Shown here: one piece after another, positions 50,901 to 62,401 of the stretch
Position numbering within the stretch: the stretch's first letter is position 1
How the letters are laid out: every line of letters starts with the position of its first letter
DNA from: Valencia hispanica
Taxonomy: Eukaryota; Chordata; Actinopteri; Cyprinodontiformes; Valenciidae
Assembly: GCA_963556495.2 (NCBI GenBank)
Contig: OY747714.1
Coordinates: 50,102,041 to 50,166,040, forward strand
Direction: 5' to 3'
Length of the DNA stretch: 64,000 nucleotides
Position numbers and translations under genes: made by a program
Notes under the pieces: model-generated
Database searches by the model: none
Told to the model about the DNA's origin: nothing
The model's input: only the letters and a program-made list of their open reading frames with translations

Positions 50901-51228
50901 TGTCAAGAAGTCATCAGACCCAACTCGAAGCAGCTGCTTCTGATGAGATTCTCCTCCTCCCAAACACTCAAAAGCTCCCGTCACTCACCTCTATGACGCT
51001 CAGTCATCAACCTCGTTGTGACGCATAGCTCCTACGACTCCAACCTGAGTAGTATTCCAGACCCGACGATTCCCTACGGCTAATAGCCTTTCCAAGCTCC
51101 TCGCATCACGAGTTCCTGGTTCTTCCATCTCCTCCGCTCCGATAAGACCTTCGGCTGCATCCTCACTCTGCACTTGGAACATCCATCTTCCCAGCAGCGA
51201 TCTTCCATTGATCGCTGCGCTCGTGACA
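50901..51228 (+). repeat. 5' LTR of the chromovirus
   Basis: Starts TGTCAAGAAG and ends CGCTCGTGACA. It differs from the 3' LTR only at 50996 (A here, G at 55557). The probable transcript start lies near 50998, because that is where the 11-base self-priming match begins. Confidence 0.95.
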
Positions 51229-51229
51229 G

Positions 51230-51240
51230 GATGACTGAGC
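51230..51240 (+). promoter_or_regulatory. Putative self-priming primer-binding site
   Basis: GATGACTGAGC at 51230-51240 is the exact reverse complement of GCTCAGTCATC at 50998-51008 in the LTR. In Tf1 the first 11 bases of the RNA fold onto the PBS and prime reverse transcription. No TGG-type tRNA primer site is found directly after the LTR. The candidate Gag ATG (51231) lies inside this site. Confidence 0.75.
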
Positions 51241-52142
51241 CTGGAAATGTTCCAGCAGAAGTGGAGGCCCTTCGTGCAGAAGTGGTCCATCTCCGAGGCA
51301 TGGTCGATCACCTCAACTCCAAGCTTCAGACCATCTCCGACGCCCACATTCGCCTGTCCGGAGTAGTCAACATGCTCCAACAGCGGTCGTCCCCCACGGT
51401 CGAACCGCGGATCTGTCTTCCAGACAAATGGAATGGCTCGGACGGCAAACCAGATGGCCTGATAGCAACTCTGGACATGATTTTCGAATGTCAGCCGATC
51501 ATGTATGCCGCTCCAGCCTCCAGAGTGGCTCTGCTCACCTCACTGCTGACCGGGAGAGCGCAAGAGTGGGCTGCTGCGCTCTATAATCAGAAGTCTCCTC
51601 TGTGCAACGACTACACTCTGTTTGTGGGGGAACTCCGGAAGACCTTCACCCCGCCTTGCAGTGAAGTCGATACAGAGGGCCAGCTCCTTCACTTGCGTCA
51701 GCGCAACCAGCCGGTTCACCTCTTCGCCGCCGAGTTCCGCACACTGGCCGCCAAGCTGTCCTGGAGCGACGGTGCGCTGAAATCCATCTTTCTGGAGGGA
51801 TTGGCCGATTACATCAAGGATGAGATGGTCGGCCGGGAGGCGCCCAAGACTCTGGATGTCGCAGTGACCCTGGCTCTCGAGATCGACCGGCGCGTCATGT
51901 GCCGCCCGAAACCACCGGCGCGCTCTCCGACGCACCGACCCTTTCAGTTCCGCTCCATCGAGGCCAGCTCGGCTCCGCCACGCCCCCGCTCGGAAGATCA
52001 AGAGGAGCCGATGCATCTTGGCCATCTGCCCCCGGAGGAGAAAGAGAGACGGCGCCGAGAGAGACTCTGTGCCTATTGTGGATCACCTGCACATCCCCTG
52101 CGGCAATGTTCACTCCGGCCGGGAAAAGACCAGGCCAGGTGA
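51231..52142 (+). CDS. Gag protein of the chromovirus (303 residues)
   Basis: The structural protein that forms the retrotransposon particle. I chose ATG 51231, just after the LTR; the frame stays open back to 51174 inside the LTR. An N-terminal coiled-coil-like stretch ([18 protein letters not shown]) leads into a capsid-type domain ([22 protein letters not shown]). A CCHC zinc knuckle, [14 protein letters not shown], lies near the C-terminus. At 52121-52127 GGGAAAA sits in the right phase as a -1 slippery heptamer, five codons before the TGA, and would send ribosomes into the pol frame. Confidence 0.9.
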   Translation: MTEPGNVPAEVEALRAEVVHLRGMVDHLNSKLQTISDAHIRLSGVVNMLQQRSSPTVEPRICLPDKWNGSDGKPDGLIATLDMIFECQPIMYAAPASRVALLTSLLTGRAQEWAAALYNQKSPLCNDYTLFVGELRKTFTPPCSEVDTEGQLLHLRQRNQPVHLFAAEFRTLAAKLSWSDGALKSIFLEGLADYIKDEMVGREAPKTLDVAVTLALEIDRRVMCRPKPPARSPTHRPFQFRSIEASSAPPRPRSEDQEEPMHLGHLPPEEKERRRRERLCAYCGSPAHPLRQCSLRPGKDQAR

Positions 52143-55100
52143 AGGTAGGAGGAATTTCACCTGGTATCACGTCTCCTAACCGCTTCCTCCTCTCTGTCCA
52201 GCTTCTCCACCCTGATCCGCACCACACATTCTCTGCTCTGCTGGATACTGGTGCAGCGGATAATTTCATCTCCACACAGTTAGCTGAGAGATTGCAACTT
52301 TCCTTGCAGCTGCTGCCGCGACCTATACCCGTGATCTCCGTAGATGGACACCCGTTGCAACCTAACCCCATCCGACAACGTACCACAGAGGTTCGGATGT
52401 GGGTCGGCGACCACACGGAACTCATCAGCTTCCTGGTCATCGCTTCCAATACTACACCACTCATCTTAGGCTACCCCTGGTTCCGGACACACGACCCTCA
52501 ACTCTCCTGGTCCACGCAGCAGATTCTCAGCTGGGGTCCGTCCTGTTCACTCCGATGCCTCCGCCCACCCTCCGTCAGGATACCAGAGGTCATCCCGGTC
52601 CCGGCCATCGAGGAGATTCTTCCTCCCTACAGAGATCTGGTTCAGGTTTTTAGCAAGAGGAGGGCTTCCCAACTACCACCCCATCGTTCCTACGATATGG
52701 CCATCAACCTCTTGCCAGGAGCAGCGCCCCCGCGTAGCCGCCAATTTCCCCTCTCCTTGGAGGAGACGGCACAAATGGAGACCTACATCTCAGAGGCTCT
52801 CGACCAGGGGTTCATCCGCCCTTCTACTTCTCCGGCGTCGGCAGGGTTCTTCTTTGTTAAAAAGAAAGAGGGGACCCTCCGTCCCTGTATTGACTACCGA
52901 GGTTTGAACAAAATAACCATTAAAGATCGTCATCCACTTCCTCTTGTGAGCACTGTGTTAGACTCTTTGTCCAAAGCCTCCATCTTTACTCGTCTCGACC
53001 TGCGGAACGCTTACAACCTGATCCGTATACGGGAGGGCGACGAGTGGAAGACGGCATTCAGTACTCCCACTGGCCACTGGGAGTACCAAGTCATGCCCTT
53101 TGGCCTATGCAACAGCCCAGCGGTCTTTCAACGCCTCTTAAACGACGTTCTCCGAGACATGCTGGGACGGTGGGTGTACGTCTACCTGGACGACATTCTG
53201 ATTTACTCCACGTCGGAGGTAGACCACGTCCGGCATGTCCACGCTGTCCTTGAGCGACTTCTCCAGAACCACCTCTACTGCAAACTGGAGAAGTGTGCCT
53301 TCCACAAACGCTCCACCACCTTTCTGGGATACGTCATCTCGGCCGAGGGCATAGCCATGGATCCTCAGAAGGTGTCTGCGGTGACCGCCTGGCCACTTCC
53401 CACCACACTCAAACGGCTGCAGTCTTTCCTCGGCTTCGCTAACTTTTATCGGCGGTTCATCCGTAATTACAGCTCTGTAGTGGCTCCACTTACGGACCTC
53501 ACCAGACCTACTGCACGGCCACACCCATTTCATCTAACCCCAGAGGCCAAATGTACGTTTCACCAATTACTCCGGCTCTTCACTACAGCGCCGATCCTGC
53601 TCCATCCTGACCCCACCAAATCGTTTACCGTCGAGGTGGACGCCTCAGAGATCGGTGCTGGTGCCGTCCTGTCTCAGCAGGGTCCAGACCAGAGGCTCCA
53701 TCCCTGCTGCTTCTTTTCTCGAAAGTTCACACCCGCACAACAGCGCTATGGGGTTGGTGATCGTGAACTTTTGGCCATCAAGTGGGCGCTGGAGGAGTGG
53801 CGTCACTGGCTCATGGGTACACCAGAACCGTTCCTGATCTGGACGGACCATCAAAACCTCATCCACATCCGGAACGCTAAACAACTGAACCCCCGCCAGG
53901 CTCGGTGGGCTCATCTTTTCGAGCACTACAACTTCCATATTTCTTATCGACCCGGTTCAAAGAACGGGAAGGCTGACGCTCTCTCTCGGTGCCTCTCTCA
54001 AGATCCTGTACCATCCCAACCCGCCCCCATAATTCCCCCGCATCAAGTCCTGGCCCCCCTCCGTTGGCCCTTGGAGGATTCCATTCAATCAGCCCTGGCC
54101 CTGGAGCCGGCACCACCTGAGACACCGCCCAACCGCCTCTACGTCCCGACCGGCTGTCGTCAGGAGGCTCTTTTGTGGGGCCACTCCTCACCGGTGGCTG
54201 GTCATGCAGGCATAACCCGAACTCTTCAGTTCATCCGCCGCTACCTGTGGTGGCCCACCATGGCGAAGGACGTCAGCAGTTTCGTCGGTGCTTGCTCAGT
54301 CTGCGCCAGAGCCAAGTCCTCCACTCAACCCGGGACTGGAGTACTTCGTCCTCTGCCAGTTCCAGCGAGACCCTGGTCACACATCGGGGTGGACTTCGTC
54401 ACCGGCTTGCCCCCTGCTGACGGCATGACCACCATTGCCACCTTTGTCGATCGCTTCTCCAAGGCGGTCCATCTGGTCCCTCTGCCTGGCCTGCCCACGG
54501 CCAAGGAGACAGCGGAACTGGTCCTCAAACACGTGGTCCGCCTTCATGGGTTCCCCCAGGATATTGTCTCAGACAGAGGGTCCCAATTCACGGCACGATT
54601 CTGGAAGGCCTTCTGTCGTCTCATCGGTGCCACCGCCAGTCTTTCTTCTGGCTACCATCCGGAAACCAACGGACAGACGGAGAGAGCCAATCAGATGGTG
54701 GGCAAATACCTCCGTTGCTTTGTCTCCTCGCAGCCTACCTCCTGGCCTCAGGCATTGACTTGGGCCGAGCTATCCCTAAACCTGCAGGTCTCCTCCGCCA
54801 CGGGGTCATCCCCCTTCGAGGTCTGCAACGGCTACCAACCTCCTTTATTCTCTCAACAGGAACCTGAGGTAGAGGTCCCGGCTGCCCGATCGCTTATCCG
54901 CCGAGCCAAGGCCGCGTGGATCCGAGCTCGGGCATCCATCAAGCGTGCCAACGCTGGTTACATGGCTCAACACCACCGACGTCACCGACCCGGTCCCACG
55001 TTCCAGCCAGGGGATCTGGTCTGGCTCTCCACACGGCACCTCAGACTGCCTTTGGGGCCCCAGAAGCTAACTCCCCGCTTCGTGGGTCCTTACCCGGTCG

Positions 55101-55504
55101 TCTGCTGCATCAATCCAGTCACTTATCGCCTCCGACTCCCATCGTCTCTGAGGATTCACCCTGTCTTCCACTGCTCACTCCTCAAGCGTCACCTCACCTC
55201 GCCTCTCTCCCCCCCGGAGAATCGTCCCCCGCCTCCTCGCTTGATCGACGGGGGTCCGGTGTACACGGTTCGCCGTATCCTCAATTCCCGACCGCGGGGA
55301 AGGGGATTCCAGTACCTGGTGGACTGGCAGGGATACGGTCCGGAGGAGCGCTCCTGGGTTCCATCCCGCCACATTCTGGACTCCACCCTCATCACAGACT
55401 TCCACCGTCTTCACCCAGATCGTCTGGGCCCTTCAGGTGCCGGGCCTCGAGGGGGGGGTCCTGTCAAGAAGTCATCAGACCCAACTCGAAGCAGCTGCTT
55501 CTGA
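52127..55504 (+). CDS. Pol polyprotein: protease, RT, RNase H, integrase, chromodomain
   Basis: Expressed by -1 frameshifting from gag; the frame is open from 51899, overlapping gag. Domains in order: aspartic protease ([12 protein letters not shown], about 52,240), reverse transcriptase (RLDLRNAYN and the YLDD active site, about 53,185), RNase H ([14 protein letters not shown], about 53,635), and an integrase zinc finger of HHCC type (GHAG, then CSVCARAK, about 54,200-54,315). The integrase DDE core follows ([24 protein letters not shown]), then a C-terminal chromodomain ([19 protein letters not shown], about 55,260-55,430). The chromodomain targets integration to chromatin in chromoviruses. 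The stop falls 43 bases into the 3' LTR. No stops or frameshifts were seen. Confidence 0.93.
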   Translation, partial: RPGQVKVGGISPGITSPNRFLLSVQLLHPDPHHTFSALLDTGAADNFISTQLAERLQLSLQLLPRPIPVISVDGHPLQPNPIRQRTTEVRMWVGDHTELISFLVIASNTTPLILGYPWFRTHDPQLSWSTQQILSWGPSCSLRCLRPPSVRIPEVIPVPAIEEILPPYRDLVQVFSKRRASQLPPHRSYDMAINLLPGAAPPRSRQFPLSLEETAQMETYISEALDQGFIRPSTSPASAGFFFVKKKEGTLRPCIDYRGLNKITIKDRHPLPLVSTVLDSLSKASIFTRLDLRNAYNLIRIREGDEWKTAFSTPTGHWEYQVMPFGLCNSPAVFQRLLNDVLRDMLGRWVYVYLDDILIYSTSEVDHVRHVHAVLERLLQNHLYCKLEKCAFHKRSTTFLGYVISAEGIAMDPQKVSAVTAWPLPTTLKRLQSFLGFANFYRRFIRNYSSVVAPLTDLTRPTARPHPFHLTPEAKCTFHQLLRLFTTAPILLHPDPTKSFTVEVDASEIGAGAVLSQQGPDQRLHPCCFFSRKFTPAQQRYGVGDRELLAIKWALEEWRHWLMGTPEPFLIWTDHQNLIHIRNAKQLNPRQARWAHLFEHYNFHISYRPGSKNGKADALSRCLSQDPVPSQPAPIIPPHQVLAPLRWPLEDSIQSALALEPAPPETPPNRLYVPTGCRQEALLWGHSSPVAGHAGITRTLQFIRRYLWWPTMAKDVSSFVGACSVCARAKSSTQPGTGVLRPLPVPARPWSHIGVDFVTGLPPADGMTTIATFVDRFSKAVHLVPLPGLPTAKETAELVLKHVVRLHGFPQDIVSDRGSQFTARFWKAFCRLIGATASLSSGYHPETNGQTERANQMVGKYLRCFVSSQPTSWPQALTWAELSLNLQVSSATGSSPFEVCNGYQPPLFSQQEPEVEVPAARSLIRRAKAAWIRARASIKRANAGYMAQHHRRHRPGPTFQPGDLVWLSTRHLRLPLGPQKLTPRFVGPYPVVCCINPVTYRLRLPSSLRIHPVFHCSLLKRHLTSPLSPPENRPPPPRLIDGGPVYTVRRILNSRPRGRGFQYLVDWQGYGPEERSWVPSRHILDSTLITDFHRLHPDRLGPSGAGPRGGGPVKKSSDPTRSSCF

Positions 55505-55789
55505 TGAGATTCTCCTCCTCCCAAACACTCAAAAGCTCCCGTCACTCACCTCTATGGCGCTCAGTCATCAACCTCGTTGTGACGCATAGCTCCTACGACT
55601 CCAACCTGAGTAGTATTCCAGACCCGACGATTCCCTACGGCTAATAGCCTTTCCAAGCTCCTCGCATCACGAGTTCCTGGTTCTTCCATCTCCTCCGCTC
55701 CGATAAGACCTTCGGCTGCATCCTCACTCTGCACTTGGAACATCCATCTTCCCAGCAGCGATCTTCCATTGATCGCTGCGCTCGTGACA
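55462..55789 (+). repeat. 3' LTR of the chromovirus
   Basis: 328 bp, identical to the 5' LTR except at 55557; encodes the last residues of Pol before the stop. Confidence 0.95.
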
Positions 55790-56960
55790 ATATATTCTTG
55801 GGCTGAGGTTATCATCAATAGATCTTGAACAATTGGGGTCCAGAGCTTTTCAGGGACATTGTTGTTGTATTTATGTAGCCATTTTTGTGTGTTATGGATG
55901 TGTAGTTCTTAATTCATATTATTTGATTTATTTTGTCAATGTTGCTCCTTTTGTTTGGTTGTTTTTTTCCATCTCTCTGCCATCTTGTGGATGTAGAGGA
56001 CTGGATTGTTTTTCTTGTGTTCTTTTTGTTCCCCTTCCTCTCTTGTATCGTCAACTCACACTCCTGCCTCTCCTGGCTCTCTTCTTCATCTTCTTTCTTT
56101 CTTTCTTTCTTTCTTTCTTTGCTCTTGTTTTTTTTCCGTTTCCGTGTCCATAACTTCAGGTAATTAAACCCACAGCAATCTCTAATAAAGATTATTCACA
56201 CATATATCAAGTGGAGGACTATAGCAAAAGCTGTACTGCTCCGCTTGAGAAAGTAAATCTGTTGGGCTTCTACTTGGTACTCAGACACCAATTCTGAGCT
56301 CCACACTGCCAAACAGGACACGTAAAAAAGAGAAAAATAATGATAACGTTTGTCCTGTCCTGTAAATTGAATGATAAACAGATCTTGGAGTCTGAATAAT
56401 AGGAACCAATATGTCCAGGCATTTCAGTCCAAACCTAATCACCAAGGATTTGCTTTTATTTGGCTCAGATTGTTTTTTTGTATTCATATTTTTGTGAGGA
56501 TCCAGTGGTCCTAATAGGATTTTATTCTGTAATCCTACTTCCCTCTCCTGTCCCCTTTCTTGCCTCCAGCTGTCACACCTGCCTCCATTTATCCTCATCA
56601 TGCCAAATGTCTCTGTAGACATATCTCGGCATCAGATTGTTAATGTGTCCATTGTGAATGTTTGACTAGTATTGATTTTTCATTGTGAAATTTTACGCTG
56701 AGACTTAGCATTGGACTGCCTAGATTCAAGTACCCCCCCCCCCGTGACATGCTAAGCAGCATATCTGTACAATCTTCACACTTTATGAACTACAAACTAT
56801 TCCAAAGTACCCTGGTTGTTTAAATTATGCATTGAATGCATATTGTCATCTTAAAGATGCAAGATGATAGATGCTGTGAACAAGCAACAAATGGTTGAAT
56901 TTACATTTTGTAACTAGGACCAAGAAGCAGAGCTCTTGTTGCTGCTACAATAAGATCCTG
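55790..56960. other. Intergenic DNA between the chromovirus and gene E
   Basis: No gene seen. A (TTTC)n tract lies at about 56,090-56,122 and a C-run at 56,733-56,744. The first part continues the repeat that flanks the retrotransposon on its left. Confidence 0.4.
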
Positions 56961-57676
56961 TCAAGCTGAAATCTCTGATATTAGCGTTCAAACTTACCTG
57001 GCATGAAATCGTGCCGGAAATGATAAAAAACACCAGCAGACACCACAAGAACCAGGAGGACCAGCAGCACCACCAGGAGAACTGTGGCCCAGGTAGGTAA
57101 ACCTTCTGTAGAGGGACAAAGACAACATAACTCCTGACCTCCATCTAGAACTTTGATCTCTGACCTTTACATACAGAACTGACGTCTTACCTGGATCCAG
57201 AGGTTTGACTTCTTGAAGAACCACTCTCTGTCTCAGGATGTCCTTGTCTCTGTAGATGGTGCAGATGTACCGTCCAGTGTCTCTGGCTGTGGGGAACCTC
57301 AGGGTCAGACTGAGGTCTCCAGTTCTCAGCAGGTCTTCATTCATCCTAGTACGGCCACAGTAAAGGTCATCCCGCACTTCATGCCGCCTGCTTGTGTTTG
57401 GATATGCATGAACAAACATAAATTCTGGTTCTGAACGAGTCCACTCTACTGTGGTGTCCTTGGGCAGATCAGCAGATGTTTTGCAGGGCAAAACATCTGC
57501 TGATGAAGGACGACAGACTCTGCATCTTTATTCATCTTCACCTCCACCTGAACATCTGAGAAGACATCGAACCATTTTAATGACCCAGAGAGAAGCAGCA
57601 ACAAGAATTCCTGAGAATCTAGAACCAGAATCTGTAACCTTCTGCAAATTCTTTACATTCTCAAATGGCATTGGTA

Positions 57677-58479
57677 TGAAGTGAGAACGCTGACATAATC
57701 TGAAACCGAAAGAAAAAGTTTTGAAACCTTGAAAATCAGTGGCTGAAAATTTAAAGCCTGAAATAAAGTTTTGAAAGTCTGAAAATAAGTTTTGAATCTC
57801 TGCAATCATAATTTTGTACTAGCATTTTTATTTTTCATAAATCCAACATGTAAAGTACAGAGTTTCAGCCTCACATTTTCAGAGATTCAAATCGCTTGTT
57901 TCACCCTTGCTGTTTTTCAAGTATACATTTTCAGAGTTTCAAATATTGTTTTCCCACCGTGTTAAGTTTGCAAAAAACTTTTGAAACCTTGTAATGTGAG
58001 ATCTGAAAAAAATTAAACTTTGGAACATCCGCCTTTCGTACTTTCGTCCACACCGCTGCAAGGTTGCCATCACGTGATTTTTGGCAGCGATCTCTCACTG
58101 CTTTCTGATTTGAAACTCAGAAGATGAAAAAAACTCAACGCTCTGGAGGAGGGACACTATGGCAAGCCCTTTTAACATTTAATCAATGATCACTCCTATC
58201 TCTCATTCCTAAAGATATCTGGAATACTTATCCAGTTTACCTATTAAATGTTAAAATGACTATCTTAACTTTTTAAGAATTTAGAGATATCTCAAACTTA
58301 ATTTTTACTAGTACACTAGTAATTAGGAATATCCTAAAATAAAATTTCGCTTAGTGACAATACAGTTGTTGATATCTTTCATTTCAATTTTGACCAGGAA
58401 GAATGTATTTGTACTAGGATCAATTATATTATTGCTATCTAAAATAGGAATCACAGATTATGTCAGCGTTCTCACTTCG
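57677..58479. mobile_element. TA-flanked MITE, 803 bp, in a gene E intron
   Basis: Terminal repeats YGAAGTGAGAACGCTGACAT followed by AATCTG (26 bp, first base differs) lie at both ends in inverse orientation, each next to TA (57675-57676, 58480-58481). A/T-rich with TTGAAA and TGAAA motifs and no protein. TA targets suggest the Tc1/mariner superfamily. Confidence 0.75.
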
Positions 58480-58481
58480 TA

Positions 58482-59296
58482 CTGAAGAGCTGGCAAAAGA
58501 AACCTCTAAAGATGTTGTTCACTGAGAAACTGTGTAATACTTGATCTTTTTGAAATGAGCTACGTCACAGAGAAAGCGATAGTATTTGTGGCCCCGCCCG
58601 CCTCAGATTGGGACCACCCACGGGATGGCTGGGTTGATTTTTCAGCCAGGAGAAAGCAGAGCACATCTCTGCTAGTAGAAGGTAACCATTAGCAACTCCA
58701 CAATATGGCAAAACACGTTCAGGCTTGTGTTCTTTATGGACACATTAAATCATGGTTGCATTTTTACCCAAGAAAGAGGAGCTGAGGAAGAAATGGTTGG
58801 AATTTGTCTTTGGAACACCACCAGTGAAATAAGTTAAGTTGGTTATTTGTTAAAATGCAGCATGAGAGTTGCATTGCTGTTAGCCAATCAGAGGTGAGAC
58901 GTTCGCATATCATGAATATCAGTGATTAAGACTTGTAATCTTGTCGCTCCCCCCCCCCCATCCACTCCTATGACAAACTTCAACCTCCTGAAACAGAAGC
59001 GAGAGAGCTTTTTTTCACAGAAAAGGACTCACAATAAATGGTGAGTTAAAAATGTTTAGAAAAAAACGGTGAATGAGACGATTAACCATCTTTCCTTTGG
59101 AGAATTACTGACTTATTTTGTACAGGACTACATACATACATACATATTCTGATGTTAGTGACATACTCATGCTGGGGTTTTTCTGCTCTGTATTTAAAGA
59201 ATATCTGCCATATGTCCCATCTAAGGGTCTCAGCTTCTTGATTCTTTAAACGATTTGGACATTAACATGTTAATGTGTGCAATATATTGAGCTGAC
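58482..59296. other. Gene E intron between V1 and V2, remainder
   Basis: No exon found. A C-run lies at about 58,950. The segment near 58,590 contains GGCCCCGCCCGCC, a short GC-rich island without further support as a promoter. Confidence 0.35.
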
Positions 59297-59999
59297 CTTT
59301 GACATTGAGCTGAACCTCTGTCAGCTTCAGCTCCTTTATTCCATCACTGATGCTGCAGATGTAGTTTCCAGTATCAGACAGTTGAGGGTCTCTAAAAGTG
59401 AGGCTGTAGTTTCCAGTGTCCAGAGCATCAGGACTCATTGATGTTCTTCCTCTGTAGATCTGGTTTTGTCCACTTGGATCATCTCCTCCTTGTCGCAGGT
59501 GGAAAACGCTGAGGTTGCGATCAGTACGAGTCCAGATAACGGAGGGATCTTCAGGAACTACTCCTCCATAAAAGCAGGGCAGCAGGACAGACTCCGCCTC
59601 CTCCAACACCTCAATCACTGCAGCTAGACTGTGGAGACACGCTAACAGCACACAGACAGACATGTAAATCATCATCAACGTAAATATTAGACAGAGATAA
59701 CACAATCAAAAGGGGAAAACTTCAAACCTATATAAAATAACCTATAAAAAAAGTAACAACCCCCTCACCTTTGATTGCAAAGCTATTTCTAAAGCTGTGG
59801 GACTCTAGAGAACCAGTGTGAGAACCATTATCCACAATGGAGAACCTTCTGACTAAAACTGACCCAAGAGCTCATCAACAACTCACAAAAGAACCCAGTC
59901 CAACATCTAGAGCTCTGCAGGCCTCACTGCCTCAGTTCAGATCTGTGTAGCAGCATAAGAAAGTGAAATGCTTAGGGAGGCGTCTGTCATGTTAGTTAT

Positions 60000-61434
60000 G
60001 GAGCCTATTGCACAATAGTAGGATTAAAACATCCTTAATGGTTACAGAAAGACCAAGCCAGGATGAGCGGACATGGATTCATCAAGCCAGATCAACCTAT
60101 CCTGGATAAGTGTGCACTCACGGCTCCCTCAACTAGATGTGAACCGATTCACCATGGCAACCAGAGGGCCTACTTTACCCCATCGGAGGCAGAAATCCTC
60201 ATGAAGGCATACGAGGAGGTAAAAGACATCCTTAAAAGGCAACAAAGCCACAGTGATAAAACAAAGAGAAGAAACGTGGCAAAGTACTGCTGATTGCATG
60301 AATGCGTAAGAAGTACACAATTAAACACTCGCCGCTCTGCTGAAACGTCACATTTACAATCCAGATAGTTGATTCACATCTCCAAAAACACAGTTGTACT
60401 CTGATTATGAATCGATTGAATTTTTAATTGAAATGGACTACAGACATGAGTGAAAATGTGTAAATGGCGACAGAGCTTTTTTTGTTGGCAGCTCCAAAGC
60501 TCTGGAATAGTTTTCCTTTTAATATTCGGTCTGCTCAATCCTTGGTCTCTTTAAAAACTTTATTGAAAACACATTTGTATGATTTGCCTTTCAATCAGAT
60601 TTAGTTTTGGAAACTAGATCCCTGCTCACACATCGCACTGTTTTAGCAGTCATTCTGGCAAGGGGTAACTTCTTAAGTATGTGTTTTATTATTTTAGTTA
60701 ATATGTATGCCTTAGATTTCCGTTAAATATGTCCAGCAGTGGCAGAGGATTTTTTTTAATTGAATTTAAAATGGTTTGGCGTCTTATGATGGTTGTGCTG
60801 TATGCTGTTTGTGTATTCAAGCTAACAGGTTGATTTTGGCCGTCCTAGAACTTTTCTTTAGTTTGGGAAAAGAATCGTAATGAAAAACAGCGAACATGTG
60901 TGTGACCAGCAACTCTGTGGCCGTGCCGTGTGCCGTTCTCCCTTACAGCTTATTTAAAGCTCGTACGACCAAAACCAGCCCACGGGTTACAATATCATCA
61001 CTTTATTCTCCTAAATTCATGACTTCATTCTCAAAGCCTGTGGGGTTGTTTTTTTTCTCTGTGATCATTTTATATAAAGCCTTGTAGTCTATAGGAAACT
61101 GCAATATCATCTAAAATAATCTTTTATCCAAAATGACAGAAAATAATGATGACAAACGTTGAAATAATGTGATAACAATGTGTAGAGGTCAGTGGAATAA
61201 CTATTGGTTTCAGTTTGTGGTGACTGCTGACTGAGAAAAGGGATGAGCTTAAATAGATCCTGGATCTTGAATCTCTAAACCTCTGGTTGCCAAAACTGAA
61301 TAAATCTCCATGGTAACTTATACCATAACATATCCTACGGCCCCCTATCCCATTTTTGTGAAATGGATCAGGGATAAATTGATCCAGGGACATCCCGGCT
61401 TAATCCCTTATCCTAGTTTTGTGCAATAAGCCCC
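60000..61434 (+). mobile_element. PIF-Harbinger-like element in gene E intron 1
   Basis: The ends GGAGCCTATTGCACAATAGT and, inverted, GGGGCTTATTGCACAAAACT match over the first 15 bases with few changes. A Myb/SANT-like reading frame lies at 60,063-60,293. No HARBI1 nuclease was recognised, and the target duplication is not clear. Confidence 0.65.
60063..60293 (+). pseudogene. Harbinger Myb/SANT-like protein fragment (76 residues)
   Basis: MSGHGFIKPDQPILDK leads into AYFTPSEAEILMKAYEEV, the start of a Myb/SANT-like domain as in the other Harbinger remnants of this window. The frame stops after KRRNVAKYC, where related proteins continue with a W-containing helix, so it is truncated. Confidence 0.6.
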
Positions 61435-61449
61435 TGGAGTAAAACTAAC

Positions 61450-61860
61450 AGTGTTTCACAAACAGAGCATCAGACCAACAGTAAAACACGGTGGTGATAG
61501 TGTGATGGTCTGGGCTGTTTTGCTGTCTCAGGACCTGGAAGACCATGGATCCTGCTGTCGACTATAATATCCTGAAGGAGAATGTCCATGTGTTAGTGAC
61601 CTCGATCTGAAGAAACTCACCAGCAGGTCCACCTCTGATCAGCTACAGATAAACAAAGACTTTGAAATGGCCTAGTCAAAGTCCTGACCAGAATCAGATT
61701 ACAAGCTGACGCAGGATCCTAAAAGAGCTCGTTCAGGCAGGAAAACCCAGGCTGAATTACAACAACTCAGCAAAGCAGAGCGGGTCAACATTCCTCCTCA
61801 GTGATGGAAACGACTCATTGTCAGTAATCACAAATGGCAGCTGGTGGCTGTTACTAAGAG
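61450..61860 (+). mobile_element. Degenerate Tc1 transposase fragment
   Basis: Translations in shifting frames show a GGDSVMVW-like block followed by later Tc1 segments (CCTAGTCAAAGTCCTGACC encodes the PSQSPD motif; GCTGAATTACAACAACT corresponds to the C-terminal part). Internal deletions and stops make it inactive. It is a different Tc1 lineage from 27,052-28,669. Confidence 0.7.
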
Positions 61861-62401
61861 AAGAGAAGAGTGACCAGTTATGAGGTTTAGATCTTATCCT
61901 TCATCATAAACAGCTTCATTCAAACGCTGCATTATGTCTTTTCATTCTGTCTCCTTCGTCTGATCTTGAAATGTTTTAATCTGAGACTTTGTCGTGCAGA
62001 AATCAGGAACGGAGCAAACACAGCCCTGTCTGAACAGTTCTGAACAGATAGTGTCCAGGACGTGTGGGTTCTGCAGGAATGTTAGGTGTTCATCTGCTGA
62101 CCCTGGACCAGCTCCAGTCCTTGTCTCATATATAGAATCCTGTTAATGAGGGTTGTCCTGTCCTGTTAGCCAGAAGGTTTCACTGAGGTTTCAGAGCTCA
62201 TCACTGGATCCATCATCACTGACTGAAAGTCAACGATGATCTTCTCAGAACCTCAGGTGATGAATCCTGTTGGACCTCAGAGCTGTATCTGATCCAGACA
62301 ACCCCAGTATTCTGTTTCAGAGACTCCAACACGCCGAGCAGAGAGAGGAAGCTGATCTTACCGTGGAGGAGGATCCCAAACACCACCAACGTCTTCATCA
62401 T

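Larger units (their letters stand above)
50901..55789 (+). mobile_element. Complete Ty3/gypsy chromovirus, Tf1/sushi type (4,889 bp)
   Basis: Two 328-bp LTRs (TG...CA) differ at one base and are flanked by a 5-bp ATATA target duplication (50896-50900, 55790-55794). Gag and Pol frames are uninterrupted, and a chromodomain ends Pol. Eleven bases just after the 5' LTR can pair with the LTR interior, the hallmark of self-primed reverse transcription in the Tf1/sushi group. The single LTR difference indicates a very recent insertion. Confidence 0.95.
56961..62401 (-). pseudogene. Gene E: V-set receptor, B7/butyrophilin-like, frameshifted in its second V domain
   Basis: Exons on the complement are 62362-62401 (leader, MMKTLVVFGILLH), 59297-59641 (V1), 57191-57555 (V2), 56998-57105 (TM) and 56961-56965 (last codons). 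Phase-1 GT/AG junctions hold throughout. V1 has VLLPCFYG, VIWTRTD and NYICSIS with the second leader part (ACLHSLA) at its start. V2 has [17 protein letters not shown] and RYICTIY. The TM exon encodes VLLVVLLVLLVLVVSAGVFY, then HFRHDFMP and a stop, so the tail is very short. In V2 a 17-nt palindromic insertion sits directly before the first-cysteine codon block and shifts the frame. Unless it is an assembly error, the gene is broken or encodes only the first domain. The V1 acceptor is the least certain boundary. Confidence 0.65.

Noticed and set aside
50329..50943. 204-residue open frame before the chromovirus
   Set aside because: Runs through GC-rich repeat DNA with a G-run and into the LTR; overlapping frames on both strands show compositional openness.
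51540..52464. Long antisense frames across gag and pol
   Set aside because: Shadows of the retrotransposon genes in GC-rich coding sequence.
56281..56622. 113-residue open frame on - near gene E
   Set aside because: No domain and no connection by phase to the gene E exons; AT-rich intergenic DNA.
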